Source: Clostridiales bacterium 1_7_47FAA (GTDB taxonomy: Bacteria > Bacillota > Clostridia > Lachnospirales > Lachnospiraceae). From it: a DNA stretch of 64,000 bases. Position 1 is the first letter of the stretch. Each line of letters starts with the position of its first letter. The position numbers and the translations under genes were made by a program. Below the pieces are notes generated by a model. The model saw only the letters and a list, made by a program, of their open reading frames with translations. It did not search any database and was not told the origin of the DNA. The DNA is taken from assembly GCA_000155435.1 (NCBI GenBank), contig DS990263.1:186001-250000 (forward strand). The letters run 5' to 3'. Positions 1 to 7,669 of this stretch are shown one piece after another.

Positions 1-64
1 TGATTAATCGCTGGTCGTAAACTAAAATGAAACTATATTCGAATGATGTGGAGATTATGCAATC

Positions 65-2362
65 ATGCAACATAAGAGACATATCCTGCCGGAGGAATCA
101 AGACCTCTCATCAGGAGGGTACAGGTGGGATTACTATCAGTAATCCTTATTTTTGTGTTTGGGGTTTCCATATGGAATGCATCAGAACTCCGGATGGCCA
201 TGAACCGCAGCACAAGGTCATATTTAAATGATGTCACGACGAATCTGTCAAGGGATATCCAGGAAGCAATCCATAATAAGATGAACAGCCTGATCATGGT
301 TGCGGATTCCGTAATGCGGATGGGTATCCCTGAAAATGAAACATCCATCCGGGATTTTTTGGCCCGCAAGGCGGAAATCCTTGAATTCGACCCTCTTATC
401 CTGTTGGACAGGAAAGGGGATTATGTCTGTTCAGAAGAAGTGTCCCGGGATATGGATCCCGAACGCTTTTTCGGGATATCCAGCGTCCGCTCCTCCTTTG
501 ACGGGGAGGTACGGGCCGGTTACATGGGAGGGGAGAGCATTTTCTACTCTGTTCCTGTATACGGTATGGATGGGACGGTAAGCGGGGTGCTGGTAGGGGT
601 GCGCAGCAAGAAGAACATGCAGTCCATGATAGCGTCCAAAAGTTTTAATGGACAGATGCTCAGCTGCATTGTTGACAGCCGCGGACAGGTGGTAATCTCG
701 CCATCTGAACTGAAACCTTTCCTGCGTCTGGATGATATTTTCAGAAGTGATAAGGAGCAGAAGGTGGTGGGGGACATCAGGAAAATGCAGGATGATATGA
801 GAATGGGGAAGGACGGCATCCTGGAATTTTCCGCTGTAACGGGAGAGGAGCTGTTCCTGTCCTATAACAGTCTGGATTTAAATGACTGGTTCCTGCTGAC
901 CATCATTCCCGCAGGTATTATCTCAGGAGGCGCAAACCGTTATATCCTGCAGACATTTTTTATCATCGGCATCCTGATTGTGATATTCTTTCTGTTCCTG
1001 AATGCCATGTACCGTTTTTACCATTCCCACAGGATGCAGCTGGAACGGCTGGCTTTTGTGGATCCGCTGACAGGCGGCGCCAACCAGGCTGCTTTTGGAC
1101 TCAGGTACCGTGAACTGGCCGGAAGCATGAAGCCGGGCGGATATACCATTGCGGTCATGGATGTGAGACATTTTAAAATGATTAATGAACGTTTTGGAAT
1201 CCATGAAGGAAACCAGGTACTTGCATATCTTTATCATGTGATGGAGCGTCATATGAGGGCTGAAGACGGCGAATTCGTGGCAAGGAGTGAGTCAGACTGC
1301 TTCTTCCTGTGCCTGAAGGGAGGCGGACATCAGGAAATACGGGACAGGATGGATGATATGGTCCAGGATATCAATTCGTTTTGCAATCCGGATCTTCCCG
1401 GATACACCTTTTCATTCAGGCAGGGCGCCTGTGTGGTGGAGGAACCGGGTCTGGAGATTGCCATCCTCCAGGACAGGGCAAGGCTGGCCTCACAGAGCAG
1501 GAATCCGGATCTGGAGCCTGGATGTGTGTTCTATGATGACAGTCTGACCGTGGAACTGAAAATGGAGGAGGAGTTAAACGGCCTGTTCCAAGGTTCCATT
1601 GAAAACCATGATTTCCAGGTATACCTTCAGCCAAAGGTGGGTCTTGAAAGCCGCGCATTGGAAGGCGCTGAGGCCCTGGTCCGCTGGATACATCCAAAGA
1701 GGGGGGTCATATATCCCTCTGACTTCATTCCGCTGTTTGAACGGAATGGTAAAATATGTAAACTGGACATCTACGTGTTTACGGAGGTGTGCAGGATCAT
1801 AAGCCGCTGGGAGAAGGAAGGGAAGGAAATAATCCCTGTTTCCGTCAATCTGTCTAGGCAGCATTTTACGGATGAGGATTTCCTGGACCGGTTTGCGGAT
1901 ATTGCCGGACAATATCATATTCCGGCAGGTATGATTGAGTTTGAACTGACAGAGTCCATTTTCTTTGACAGTCATCAGATCCAACGGGTCAGGGATGCCA
2001 TACAAAGGATGCATGAGCTGGGGTTTGCCTGTTCCCTGGATGATTTTGGTTCCGGTTTTTCATCCCTGGGCCTTTTAAAGGAATTTGACGTGGATTCCAT
2101 TAAAATGGACCGTTCCTTTTTCCTCAACATGTCAGGGCCAAAGGCAAGGGAGGTGATTGCCTGCCTGGTGGATCTGGCAAAGCGTCTGAAGGTAAAGACC
2201 GTGGCGGAAGGCATAGAGGATTGGGACACCGTGGAGTATCTTAAGTCCATCGGATGCAACATGGTGCAGGGTTATGTTTTCTCAAAACCCCTTCCAGCCG
2301 ATGCATTTGAAAGGCTGCATATTTCCTGGACAGGCAGCATAGAATGTAATATCAACCCTTGA
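65..2362 (+). CDS. membrane sensor with degenerate GGDEF and intact EAL domain (c-di-GMP phosphodiesterase)
   Basis: A 765-residue signalling protein. A first membrane helix lies near residues 20-40, an extracytoplasmic Cache-like sensor follows to about 285, and a second helix lies near 294-315. The GGDEF domain (about 330-490) is degenerate: the active loop reads RSESDCF instead of RxGGDEF, so cyclase activity is unlikely. The EAL domain (about 510-755) keeps EALVRW, NLSRQHF, ELTES, DDFGSG, KMDRSF and AEGIED, the metal and catalytic positions of active phosphodiesterases. Known for the family: hydrolysis of cyclic di-GMP, with a degenerate GGDEF often acting as a GTP-sensing regulator. Inferred role: lowers c-di-GMP in response to an external small molecule. 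No downstream partner is apparent. Confidence 0.9.
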   Translation: MQHKRHILPEESRPLIRRVQVGLLSVILIFVFGVSIWNASELRMAMNRSTRSYLNDVTTNLSRDIQEAIHNKMNSLIMVADSVMRMGIPENETSIRDFLARKAEILEFDPLILLDRKGDYVCSEEVSRDMDPERFFGISSVRSSFDGEVRAGYMGGESIFYSVPVYGMDGTVSGVLVGVRSKKNMQSMIASKSFNGQMLSCIVDSRGQVVISPSELKPFLRLDDIFRSDKEQKVVGDIRKMQDDMRMGKDGILEFSAVTGEELFLSYNSLDLNDWFLLTIIPAGIISGGANRYILQTFFIIGILIVIFFLFLNAMYRFYHSHRMQLERLAFVDPLTGGANQAAFGLRYRELAGSMKPGGYTIAVMDVRHFKMINERFGIHEGNQVLAYLYHVMERHMRAEDGEFVARSESDCFFLCLKGGGHQEIRDRMDDMVQDINSFCNPDLPGYTFSFRQGACVVEEPGLEIAILQDRARLASQSRNPDLEPGCVFYDDSLTVELKMEEELNGLFQGSIENHDFQVYLQPKVGLESRALEGAEALVRWIHPKRGVIYPSDFIPLFERNGKICKLDIYVFTEVCRIISRWEKEGKEIIPVSVNLSRQHFTDEDFLDRFADIAGQYHIPAGMIEFELTESIFFDSHQIQRVRDAIQRMHELGFACSLDDFGSGFSSLGLLKEFDVDSIKMDRSFFLNMSGPKAREVIACLVDLAKRLKVKTVAEGIEDWDTVEYLKSIGCNMVQGYVFSKPLPADAFERLHISWTGSIECNINP

Positions 2363-2377
2363 AAGGAGACAATACAT

Positions 2378-2524
2378 ATGACCATCCACCCACCCTGCCG
2401 GAGCCTGATGAAATTCGGCGTATTCCAGAATCTGATTGAAGCTTATTACCGGTTCATGATCAGGAGGCCATGCTTTGTCATGTGGCAGAATGGGAGATGG
2501 ACCCTTGTGACCTTGGACTGTTAA
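2378..2524 (+). CDS. small ORF, 48 codons, unknown function
   Basis: An ATG at 2378 is preceded by AAAGGAGA (2362-2369) at 8-base spacing, as good a ribosome site as any in the window, and the frame stays open for 48 codons to a TAA. The product is basic and aromatic (MTIHPPCRSLMKF at the start, FMIRRPCFVMW in the middle) with three cysteines. It starts 16 bases after the EAL gene stop, so it would be translated from the same transcript. I do not recognise a family. It could equally be the remnant of a longer gene. Confidence 0.35.
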   Translation: MTIHPPCRSLMKFGVFQNLIEAYYRFMIRRPCFVMWQNGRWTLVTLDC

Positions 2525-2528
2525 AGGC

Positions 2529-2557
2529 TTGACTTATGCAAAAATATGTTCTAGTAT
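2529..2557 (+). promoter_or_regulatory. sigma-A type promoter for the DUF4317 gene
   Basis: TTGACT at 2529-2534, a 17-base spacer, and TAGTAT at 2552-2557. Transcription would begin near 2564, about 70 bases before the chosen start of the next gene. Confidence 0.6.
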
Positions 2558-2635
2558 AAAAACTGTCAATATAAGCAGCGGCCTAAGGGATTAATATGAA
2601 TGACCGGACCGCGGCAAGGACGGGAGAGATACGGA

Positions 2636-3790
2636 ATGAATAAGAAAGAAGCCAATGAAATAAAAAAGCTGTTTACACCGGCCAACTGCGCCATCACACG
2701 CATCTGCGGCTGTTATGTGGATGCGGAGAAGAACAAGAAGACAGAACTTAAGGAGGCGTTCCTCTCGCTTCCGGAGGAAGAGGCGTTTAAGTATTTTACT
2801 ATTTTCAGGAACGCGCTATCAGGAACCGTTGGGAAGAACCTGATTAATATGGAATTCCCCTTACATACAGAGGCGGAGGGCGGCACCCACCACTTCCTCA
2901 TGAAGCTGAGGGATAGCCAGTTAAAGGATGATGCCATCCTTGAGGAATTCTATGATAAAGTCATTGCCAATTATGACTATGGTGAGAATTATTATATCAT
3001 CCTCATACACTGTGCCTATGACATTCCGGCCAAGGCCACGGACGGGACTGAGATGTTTGATGCCTCGGAATATGTGTACGAGTTCATCCAGTGTACCATC
3101 TGTCCGGTGAAGCTTGCCAAAGCAGGCCTGAGCTATAACCCGCTGACCAATTCCATTGAGAACCGCAGCCGGGACTGGCTGGTGGAGGCGCCTGAACAGG
3201 GCTTCCTGTTCCCTGCGTTTAATGACAGGAACACGGACCTTCACAGCCTTCTGTATTATGCAAAGAATCCGGAACAGATGCCGGAAACCCTGATTGATGA
3301 ACTGCTAGGCTGCGTCATCCCCATGTCGGCCAAGAGCCAGAAGGAGACGTTCCAGGCCCTTGTGGAGGAAACCCTGGGGGAAAACTGTGATTTCGAGACA
3401 GTGAAGAACATCCATGAGAACCTGGCCGAACTGGTAGAGGAGACCAAGGATGAGCCGGTTCCCCTGACCCTGGACAAGTATCAGGTGAAAAAGCTTTTGG
3501 AGACAAACGGCGCGGCCCCTGAAAAGCTGGAGGAATTTGAACAGCGCTATGCGGAGGTGGAGGACGGGCCGGGAACCAGTTTTGTGGCGGCCAATGTGAT
3601 CAACACCAGGAGCTTTGAAATCAAGACACCGGATGTCAGCATCAAGGTGGCCCCGGACAAGACCCATCTTGTGGAAAACCGTATGATTGAGGGCAGGCCG
3701 TGTATTGTCATAACCATCAGCGAGCATGTGGAAATCAACGGGATTTCCGTTCGGCCGGTGGCGGCCCAGGGACAGGATGAGGAGTCATGA
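2636..3790 (+). CDS. DUF4317 family protein
   Basis: A 384-residue protein that I recognise as DUF4317, a family of Clostridia with no assigned activity. It begins MNKKEANEIKKLFTP and contains ICGCYVD and NYYIILIHCAYDIP. No signal peptide or membrane helix is visible, so it is probably cytoplasmic. The start at 2636 is preferred over an in-frame ATG at 2600 because GGGAGAG lies seven bases upstream of 2636 and family members begin with MNKKE. It has its own promoter and is followed by a strong terminator, so it is monocistronic. Confidence 0.85.
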   Translation: MNKKEANEIKKLFTPANCAITRICGCYVDAEKNKKTELKEAFLSLPEEEAFKYFTIFRNALSGTVGKNLINMEFPLHTEAEGGTHHFLMKLRDSQLKDDAILEEFYDKVIANYDYGENYYIILIHCAYDIPAKATDGTEMFDASEYVYEFIQCTICPVKLAKAGLSYNPLTNSIENRSRDWLVEAPEQGFLFPAFNDRNTDLHSLLYYAKNPEQMPETLIDELLGCVIPMSAKSQKETFQALVEETLGENCDFETVKNIHENLAELVEETKDEPVPLTLDKYQVKKLLETNGAAPEKLEEFEQRYAEVEDGPGTSFVAANVINTRSFEIKTPDVSIKVAPDKTHLVENRMIEGRPCIVITISEHVEINGISVRPVAAQGQDEES

Positions 3791-3826
3791 TGATTTCAGG
3801 ATGTTCATAAGTAAAAATACCCATTA

Positions 3827-3870
3827 AAAACAGCCGGCCTGGGAATCCTGGATTCCCGGACCGGCTGTTT
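3827..3870. terminator. bidirectional hairpin between convergent genes
   Basis: AAACAGCCGG pairs with CCGGCTGTTT around an inner TGGGAATCC/GGATTCCC stem. Runs of A and T flank both arms, so it can serve the DUF4317 gene and the facing hemerythrin gene. A second small inverted repeat (ATTCGCCC/GGGCGAAT) lies at 3875-3892. Confidence 0.75.
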
Positions 3871-3909
3871 CCGGATTCGCCCTTGGGCGAATTTGAAAAT
3901 TACTTTCCG

Positions 3910-4332
3910 TCAGATGCGCTCTGAATTGTCACGCATGAACTTGTACTCGGCAACCGAGCGGTCAAAGGTCTGGATATGGTAGTAGAGCCAGTCCCTTACC
4001 TTTTCCTGGACCGCGTTCACAAACGCGTCGGAAGGGCCTTCCTCCTCTACCAGCATGTCATGAAGCTCCTGCACGGTTTTCCGCAGCTCCTCATGCTTCT
4101 GCTTATGTTCCTTTATGCCGGGATAGCTGATGGATTCCTGCAGTCCTTCTTCCTCGTTAAAATGAAATTCTGTATAATCTGCCAGGTAATTCAACATCCT
4201 GGCCGCACCGCTTTGATTGGAGCGCTCCTCACAGCTTTTCAGCAGATCGTTAATCTTATCAATCAGCTCCTTATGCTGGGAATCAATTAAAGTGTTGCCT
4301 GTAACCAGGTCATCTGTAAATTCTGCATACAT
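3910..4332 (-). CDS. bacteriohemerythrin
   Basis: A 140-residue single-domain hemerythrin. All di-iron ligands are visible: His20 (IDSQHKEL), His57 and Glu61 (FHFNEEE), His76 and His80 (HKQKH), His119 and Asp124 (HIQTFD). Such proteins bind O2 reversibly at a non-haem di-iron site; in anaerobes they are thought to scavenge or sense oxygen. The start at 4332 is chosen over an upstream in-frame codon at 4527 because AGGAGGT lies just upstream (4341-4347) and family members begin near M-x-x-x-F/W-T/D. It is divergent from the NUMOD-like gene and faces the shared terminator at 3827-3870. Confidence 0.93.
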   Translation of the reverse strand: MYAEFTDDLVTGNTLIDSQHKELIDKINDLLKSCEERSNQSGAARMLNYLADYTEFHFNEEEGLQESISYPGIKEHKQKHEELRKTVQELHDMLVEEEGPSDAFVNAVQEKVRDWLYYHIQTFDRSVAEYKFMRDNSERI

Positions 4333-4511
4333 GGTCTGATACCTCCTGAATATTTGATATTTATAATTTATCACAATTATTTGTAAATTGCTATGACTTT
4401 TGCAACAAATATAACCACTTTTGAGAAAAGCCAGACATTGATTCCCTATAAATATCTTCGAAAAAGCGAATACACTGTAAATAGGGGGTAATATATGGGT
4501 AAGAAGTTGTC

Positions 4512-4540
4512 TGGACAAAAAAGTCAATAGTTGATATAAT
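4512..4540 (+). promoter_or_regulatory. sigma-A type promoter for the NUMOD-like gene
   Basis: TGGACA at 4512-4517, a 17-base spacer, and a consensus TATAAT at 4535-4540, giving a leader of about 43 bases before the ATG at 4590. Confidence 0.7.
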
Positions 4541-4589
4541 GACCATGTGCATCAGGTAATCTAAAGATAATGGGAGGAAAAAACTAGAG

Positions 4590-5057
4590 ATGAGTCGTAC
4601 AATTAGTGCAGGTTATGTATATCGTCAATATTCTACTGAAGGTGTGTATCTGGCAGACTATAAAAGCTCCAGGGAAGCCCATGAGGCCACAGGGGTATCC
4701 ATTGGCTCCATAGCCAGGGCGGCTCATGGTGAGCGCAGGAGCGGGGGCGGATTTGTGTGGAGGAAGGTTCTGGCAGAATCCCCCAAGGAAAACATTGAGA
4801 TAGACCTGACCAGCAAAATAGGGAATCATGATAAACGTCCGCTGCTGCAGAAGACCCTGGACGGCGAGGTAGTTGGACAGTTCCTCTCAATTGCCCATGC
4901 CAGCCGTGCACTTAAAATCAGCCGGAGGAGCCTGTCCTGCGCCCTGAGCGGCGCCCAGAAGACAGCCGGAGGATTTGTGTGGGAAGAACAGCCGGTCCAG
5001 CCGGAAGGGCCGGAGGAAACAGCTGGTGAGCAGCAGGAATCAGCACAGGATGAGTAA
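4590..5057 (+). CDS. stand-alone protein with two NUMOD1-like DNA-binding repeats
   Basis: A 155-residue protein built from two copies of one module. The first (about 12-58) has VYLADYKSSREAHEATG, SIGSIARAAHG and GGGFVWR. The second (about 85-131) has EVVGQFLSIAHASRAL, SRRSLSCALSG and TAGGFVWEE. The pattern (strand, short helix, helix-turn-helix, G-G-F/Y-x-W end) matches nuclease-associated modular domain NUMOD1, normally attached to HNH or GIY-YIG homing endonucleases. No nuclease domain is present and the last 25 residues are acidic. Inference: a sequence-specific DNA-binding protein, perhaps a domesticated homing-endonuclease module. Good SD GGGAGG at 4572-4577, own promoter and own terminator. 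Confidence 0.7.
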   Translation: MSRTISAGYVYRQYSTEGVYLADYKSSREAHEATGVSIGSIARAAHGERRSGGGFVWRKVLAESPKENIEIDLTSKIGNHDKRPLLQKTLDGEVVGQFLSIAHASRALKISRRSLSCALSGAQKTAGGFVWEEQPVQPEGPEETAGEQQESAQDE

Positions 5058-5127
5058 GGCCTGGAATTGTATATTACATATAAGGGATATGCATCCATTA
5101 TAATATAGAAGGAACAGGTATGACCGA

Positions 5128-5159
5128 ACAGCCGCCCCAAGGGCGGCTGTAATTTTTTT
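5128..5159 (+). terminator. rho-independent terminator
   Basis: Perfect stem ACAGCCGCC/GGCGGCTGT with a five-base loop, followed by AATTTTTTT. Confidence 0.9.
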
Positions 5160-5299
5160 GTATGGAAACTATACAGACAAAAGAGAAAAAACGCAGAAAC
5201 CTGATTGAATTTGCGAGATTTCTGTGGATATTTGCGAGAATTTATAGTACAATAGATGAGAGAATACTGACCTGGATATTGCCGGAGGAGGAACAGGAA

Positions 5300-5701
5300 A
5301 TGAAACGTGAAGATATGGTATGGAGTGACAGGAAGAGGAACTGGCTGGGACTTCCCTGGACATTTACAGTGTATGGCCTGACAGAGGACCGGCTTTTCAT
5401 TAAGACAGGGATACTGAATATCCATGAAGACGAGGTGCGCTTATACAGGATACTGGATCTGTCCCTGCGTAAGACCTTCTGGCAGAGGATTGTGGGACTG
5501 GGAACCATCCATGTGGACAGCAGTGACAAGACCATGAAGGCATTTGACATACATAATATACGTGACTGCGAGAATGTAAAGGAGCAGCTTTCACAGCTGG
5601 TGGAGCAGGAGAGGGATAACAAGCGCGTATCCTCAAGGGAGTTCATAGGCGGTTATGAGGACGGGGACGATGGATTTGATGAGCCGGATGGCCATTATTA
5701 A
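5300..5701 (+). CDS. PH-domain (YdbS/DUF304-like) protein
   Basis: A 133-residue soluble protein resembling bacterial PH domains of the YdbS/YdbT type. TFTVYGLTEDRLFIKTG, followed by DEVRLYRILDLSL and GLGTIHVDSSD, is the usual strand pattern. No membrane helix is visible, unlike full-length YdbS, and the C-terminus is acidic (EDGDDGFDEPDG). The start at 5300 follows GGAGGAGG. An in-frame ATG at 5162 would begin within the preceding terminator region and is rejected. It lies 31 bases upstream of pfp with no terminator between, so the two may share a transcript. Function unknown. Confidence 0.7.
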   Translation: MKREDMVWSDRKRNWLGLPWTFTVYGLTEDRLFIKTGILNIHEDEVRLYRILDLSLRKTFWQRIVGLGTIHVDSSDKTMKAFDIHNIRDCENVKEQLSQLVEQERDNKRVSSREFIGGYEDGDDGFDEPDGHY

Positions 5702-5732
5702 TAAAAGACACTACTAAGAAAGGGGATTTTGT

Positions 5733-6971
5733 ATGGGTAAAAAACGCAATATAATTGTTGGACAGTCAGGGGGACCTACATCAGTTATTAACTCCAGTCT
5801 GGCAGGTGTGTATAAGACGGCGAAGGAGAGGGGATTTTACAAGGTGTACGGCATGCTCCACGGCATTGAAGGGCTGTTGGATGAAATGTATGTGGATTTA
5901 TCCACCCAGATCCATTCGGATATGGATATTGAGCTTTTAAAGAGGACGCCCTCCGCATTCTTGGGCTCCTGCCGCTATAAGCTGCCGGACATCCATGAGA
6001 ACCCGGATATCTATGAGAAGCTGTTCGCAATCCTGGATAAGCTGGAGATTGAGGTGTTCATCTATATCGGAGGCAATGACTCCATGGATACCATCAAGAA
6101 GCTGTCGGACTATGCCATTGTCAAGGGACACAGCCAGAAGTTCCTGGGCGTGCCTAAGACCATTGACAACGATTTGGCGCTGACCGACCACACCCCTGGT
6201 TTTGGAAGCGCAGCCAAGTACATAGCCACCTCCACCAAGGAGGTGATCCGGGATGCCATGGGGCTTTCCTATAGGCGCAAGACCATCACGATCATAGAGT
6301 GTATGGGAAGGAATGCCGGCTGGCTCACCGGGGCAACGGCCCTTGCAAAGACAGAGGACTGCTGCGGTCCCGACCTGATTTACCTGCCGGAAATCATATT
6401 TGATATTGATAAGTTCCTTAAAAAGTGCAAGGACCTTATTGTTAAGAAACCATCCAGCGTCATTGCGGTATCCGAGGGAATCAGGGTCCCGGACGGACGG
6501 TATGTATGCCAGCTGTCAGGGGGAAGCGATTATGTGGATGCATTCGGGCATAAGCAGCTGGCCGGCACCGCTGATTACCTGGCCGGGTTCCTGGCCGCGG
6601 AGCTGGGCTGCAAGACCAGGTCCGTGGAGCTTTCAACCCTTCAGCGAAGCGCTTCCCATGTGGCTTCCCGGGTGGATATCAACGAAGCATTCATGGTGGG
6701 CGGCGCGGCTGTTAAGGCGGCGGATGAAGGCGACACAGGTAAGATGGTGGTCATTGACCGGGTATCCGATGACCCTTATATGAGCGCGGCAGGCATCTAT
6801 GATGTCCATAAGATTGCCAACAATGAAAAGGTAGTCCCAAGGAACTGGGTAAACAAGGATGGCAGCTATGTGACGCAGGAATTTGTCAATTATGTGGAGC
6901 CGCTGATACAGGGGGATTACCAGCCGTTCATGGTAAACGGACTGCCCCAGCACCTGGTTTTGAAGCGGTAA
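5733..6971 (+). CDS. pfp: diphosphate-dependent 6-phosphofructokinase, copy 1
   Basis: A 412-residue phosphofructokinase converting fructose 6-phosphate to fructose 1,6-bisphosphate in the cytosol. The phosphodonor signature reads GGNDSMDT (about 113-120): the Asp that replaces the second Gly of ATP enzymes (GGDGS) marks PPi users. PKTIDND (about 141) has the Lys that replaces Gly in ATP enzymes. GQSGGPT begins the nucleotide/PPi fold and MGRNAGWL contacts the sugar. PPi enzymes are reversible and save ATP in glycolysis. A close paralogue lies at 12471-13718. SD AAAGGGG lies upstream of the ATG. Confidence 0.93.
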   Translation: MGKKRNIIVGQSGGPTSVINSSLAGVYKTAKERGFYKVYGMLHGIEGLLDEMYVDLSTQIHSDMDIELLKRTPSAFLGSCRYKLPDIHENPDIYEKLFAILDKLEIEVFIYIGGNDSMDTIKKLSDYAIVKGHSQKFLGVPKTIDNDLALTDHTPGFGSAAKYIATSTKEVIRDAMGLSYRRKTITIIECMGRNAGWLTGATALAKTEDCCGPDLIYLPEIIFDIDKFLKKCKDLIVKKPSSVIAVSEGIRVPDGRYVCQLSGGSDYVDAFGHKQLAGTADYLAGFLAAELGCKTRSVELSTLQRSASHVASRVDINEAFMVGGAAVKAADEGDTGKMVVIDRVSDDPYMSAAGIYDVHKIANNEKVVPRNWVNKDGSYVTQEFVNYVEPLIQGDYQPFMVNGLPQHLVLKR

Positions 6972-7049
6972 CATGCCTGTGAAGGCAGAATTTTCTATGA
7001 AAAGCTTAAATTTGCCCGGATGAAATCCCTGCAGGGCAGATAAGAATCA

Positions 7050-7083
7050 GGGGCGGTTTCCAGATTACTGGGGACCGCCCCTT
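7050..7083 (+). terminator. hairpin after pfp copy 1
   Basis: GGGGCGGT pairs with ACCGCCCC across a 16-base loop. The following T run is short, so this is a plausible but modest terminator. Confidence 0.5.
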
Positions 7084-7179
7084 AAAATATCATAATTCAA
7101 TAAAGGAAAAACCGGAAAAATCAATCAACATGCACAATAAAAAACAGCCCCCTGGCAGGGATGGGGGGAGGAACGGAAT

Positions 7180-7208
7180 TTGACAATTGAATATAATAGT
7201 GATATATA
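7180..7208 (+). promoter_or_regulatory. promoter for the HPr-like gene
   Basis: Consensus TTGACA at 7180-7185, 17-base spacer, TATATA at 7203-7208. It lies 85 bases upstream of the ATG, leaving room for the leader hairpin at 7237-7273. Confidence 0.65.
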
Positions 7209-7236
7209 TATGTCAACCTTTCCATTTGTCATTTAT

Positions 7237-7273
7237 GGACACACCGGCTTTCCATGTGAAAGGCCGGGCGTCC
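7237..7273 (+). promoter_or_regulatory. leader hairpin ahead of the HPr-like gene
   Basis: GGAC-CCGGCTTTC pairs with GAAAG-CCGG-GTCC around a CATGT loop, with single-base interruptions. It ends a few bases before the SD (AAAAAGGAG). No T run follows, so it looks like an mRNA stability or translation element rather than a terminator. Confidence 0.4.
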
Positions 7274-7292
7274 CCAAAAAGGAGTTTTAATC

Positions 7293-7538
7293 ATGAAAGA
7301 AAAGAAAATCATATTACCAACAATAGCTGAAGCAAGGAAATTTGTAGAGGAAGCTACCAGGTGTGACTTTGATATTGATGTATTTTATAATAGGGTAACC
7401 ATTGATGCCAAGTCCATCCTGGGAGTACTGAGCCTGGATCTGACCAGGGTGCTTACGGTCCAGTTCAACGGAACCGATGAAGTCTTTGAGGAGTATCTGG
7501 ATACCCTTTCACCGGAATCAGCAATCACAGCTGCATAA
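7293..7538 (+). CDS. HPr-fold protein lacking the phosphorylatable histidine
   Basis: An 81-residue protein with HPr-type architecture. DAKSILGVLSLDL matches the HPr Ser46 region (NAKSIMGVMSL), and the length is right for HPr. However, the segment where HPr has GLHARPA reads PTIAEARKFVEEA, so the His15 that accepts phosphate from enzyme I is missing. It therefore cannot be a canonical PTS phosphocarrier. In Clostridia such proteins are annotated as HPr-family but have no proven role; a Crh-like regulatory function through the conserved serine is possible (inference). SD AAAAGGAG, own promoter and leader hairpin. Confidence 0.75.
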   Translation: MKEKKIILPTIAEARKFVEEATRCDFDIDVFYNRVTIDAKSILGVLSLDLTRVLTVQFNGTDEVFEEYLDTLSPESAITAA

Positions 7539-7669
7539 AGAAGGACCTGCCGGCTAAATCAGGAGGACTGCGAACGTCTGTTTGCAATCCTCCTGTTTTT
7601 ATGATATGATATCGTAAGATTATATGATGGGGCTGGCATTTTTGGCCAGCAGCAGGGAGGTAGCGGGAT

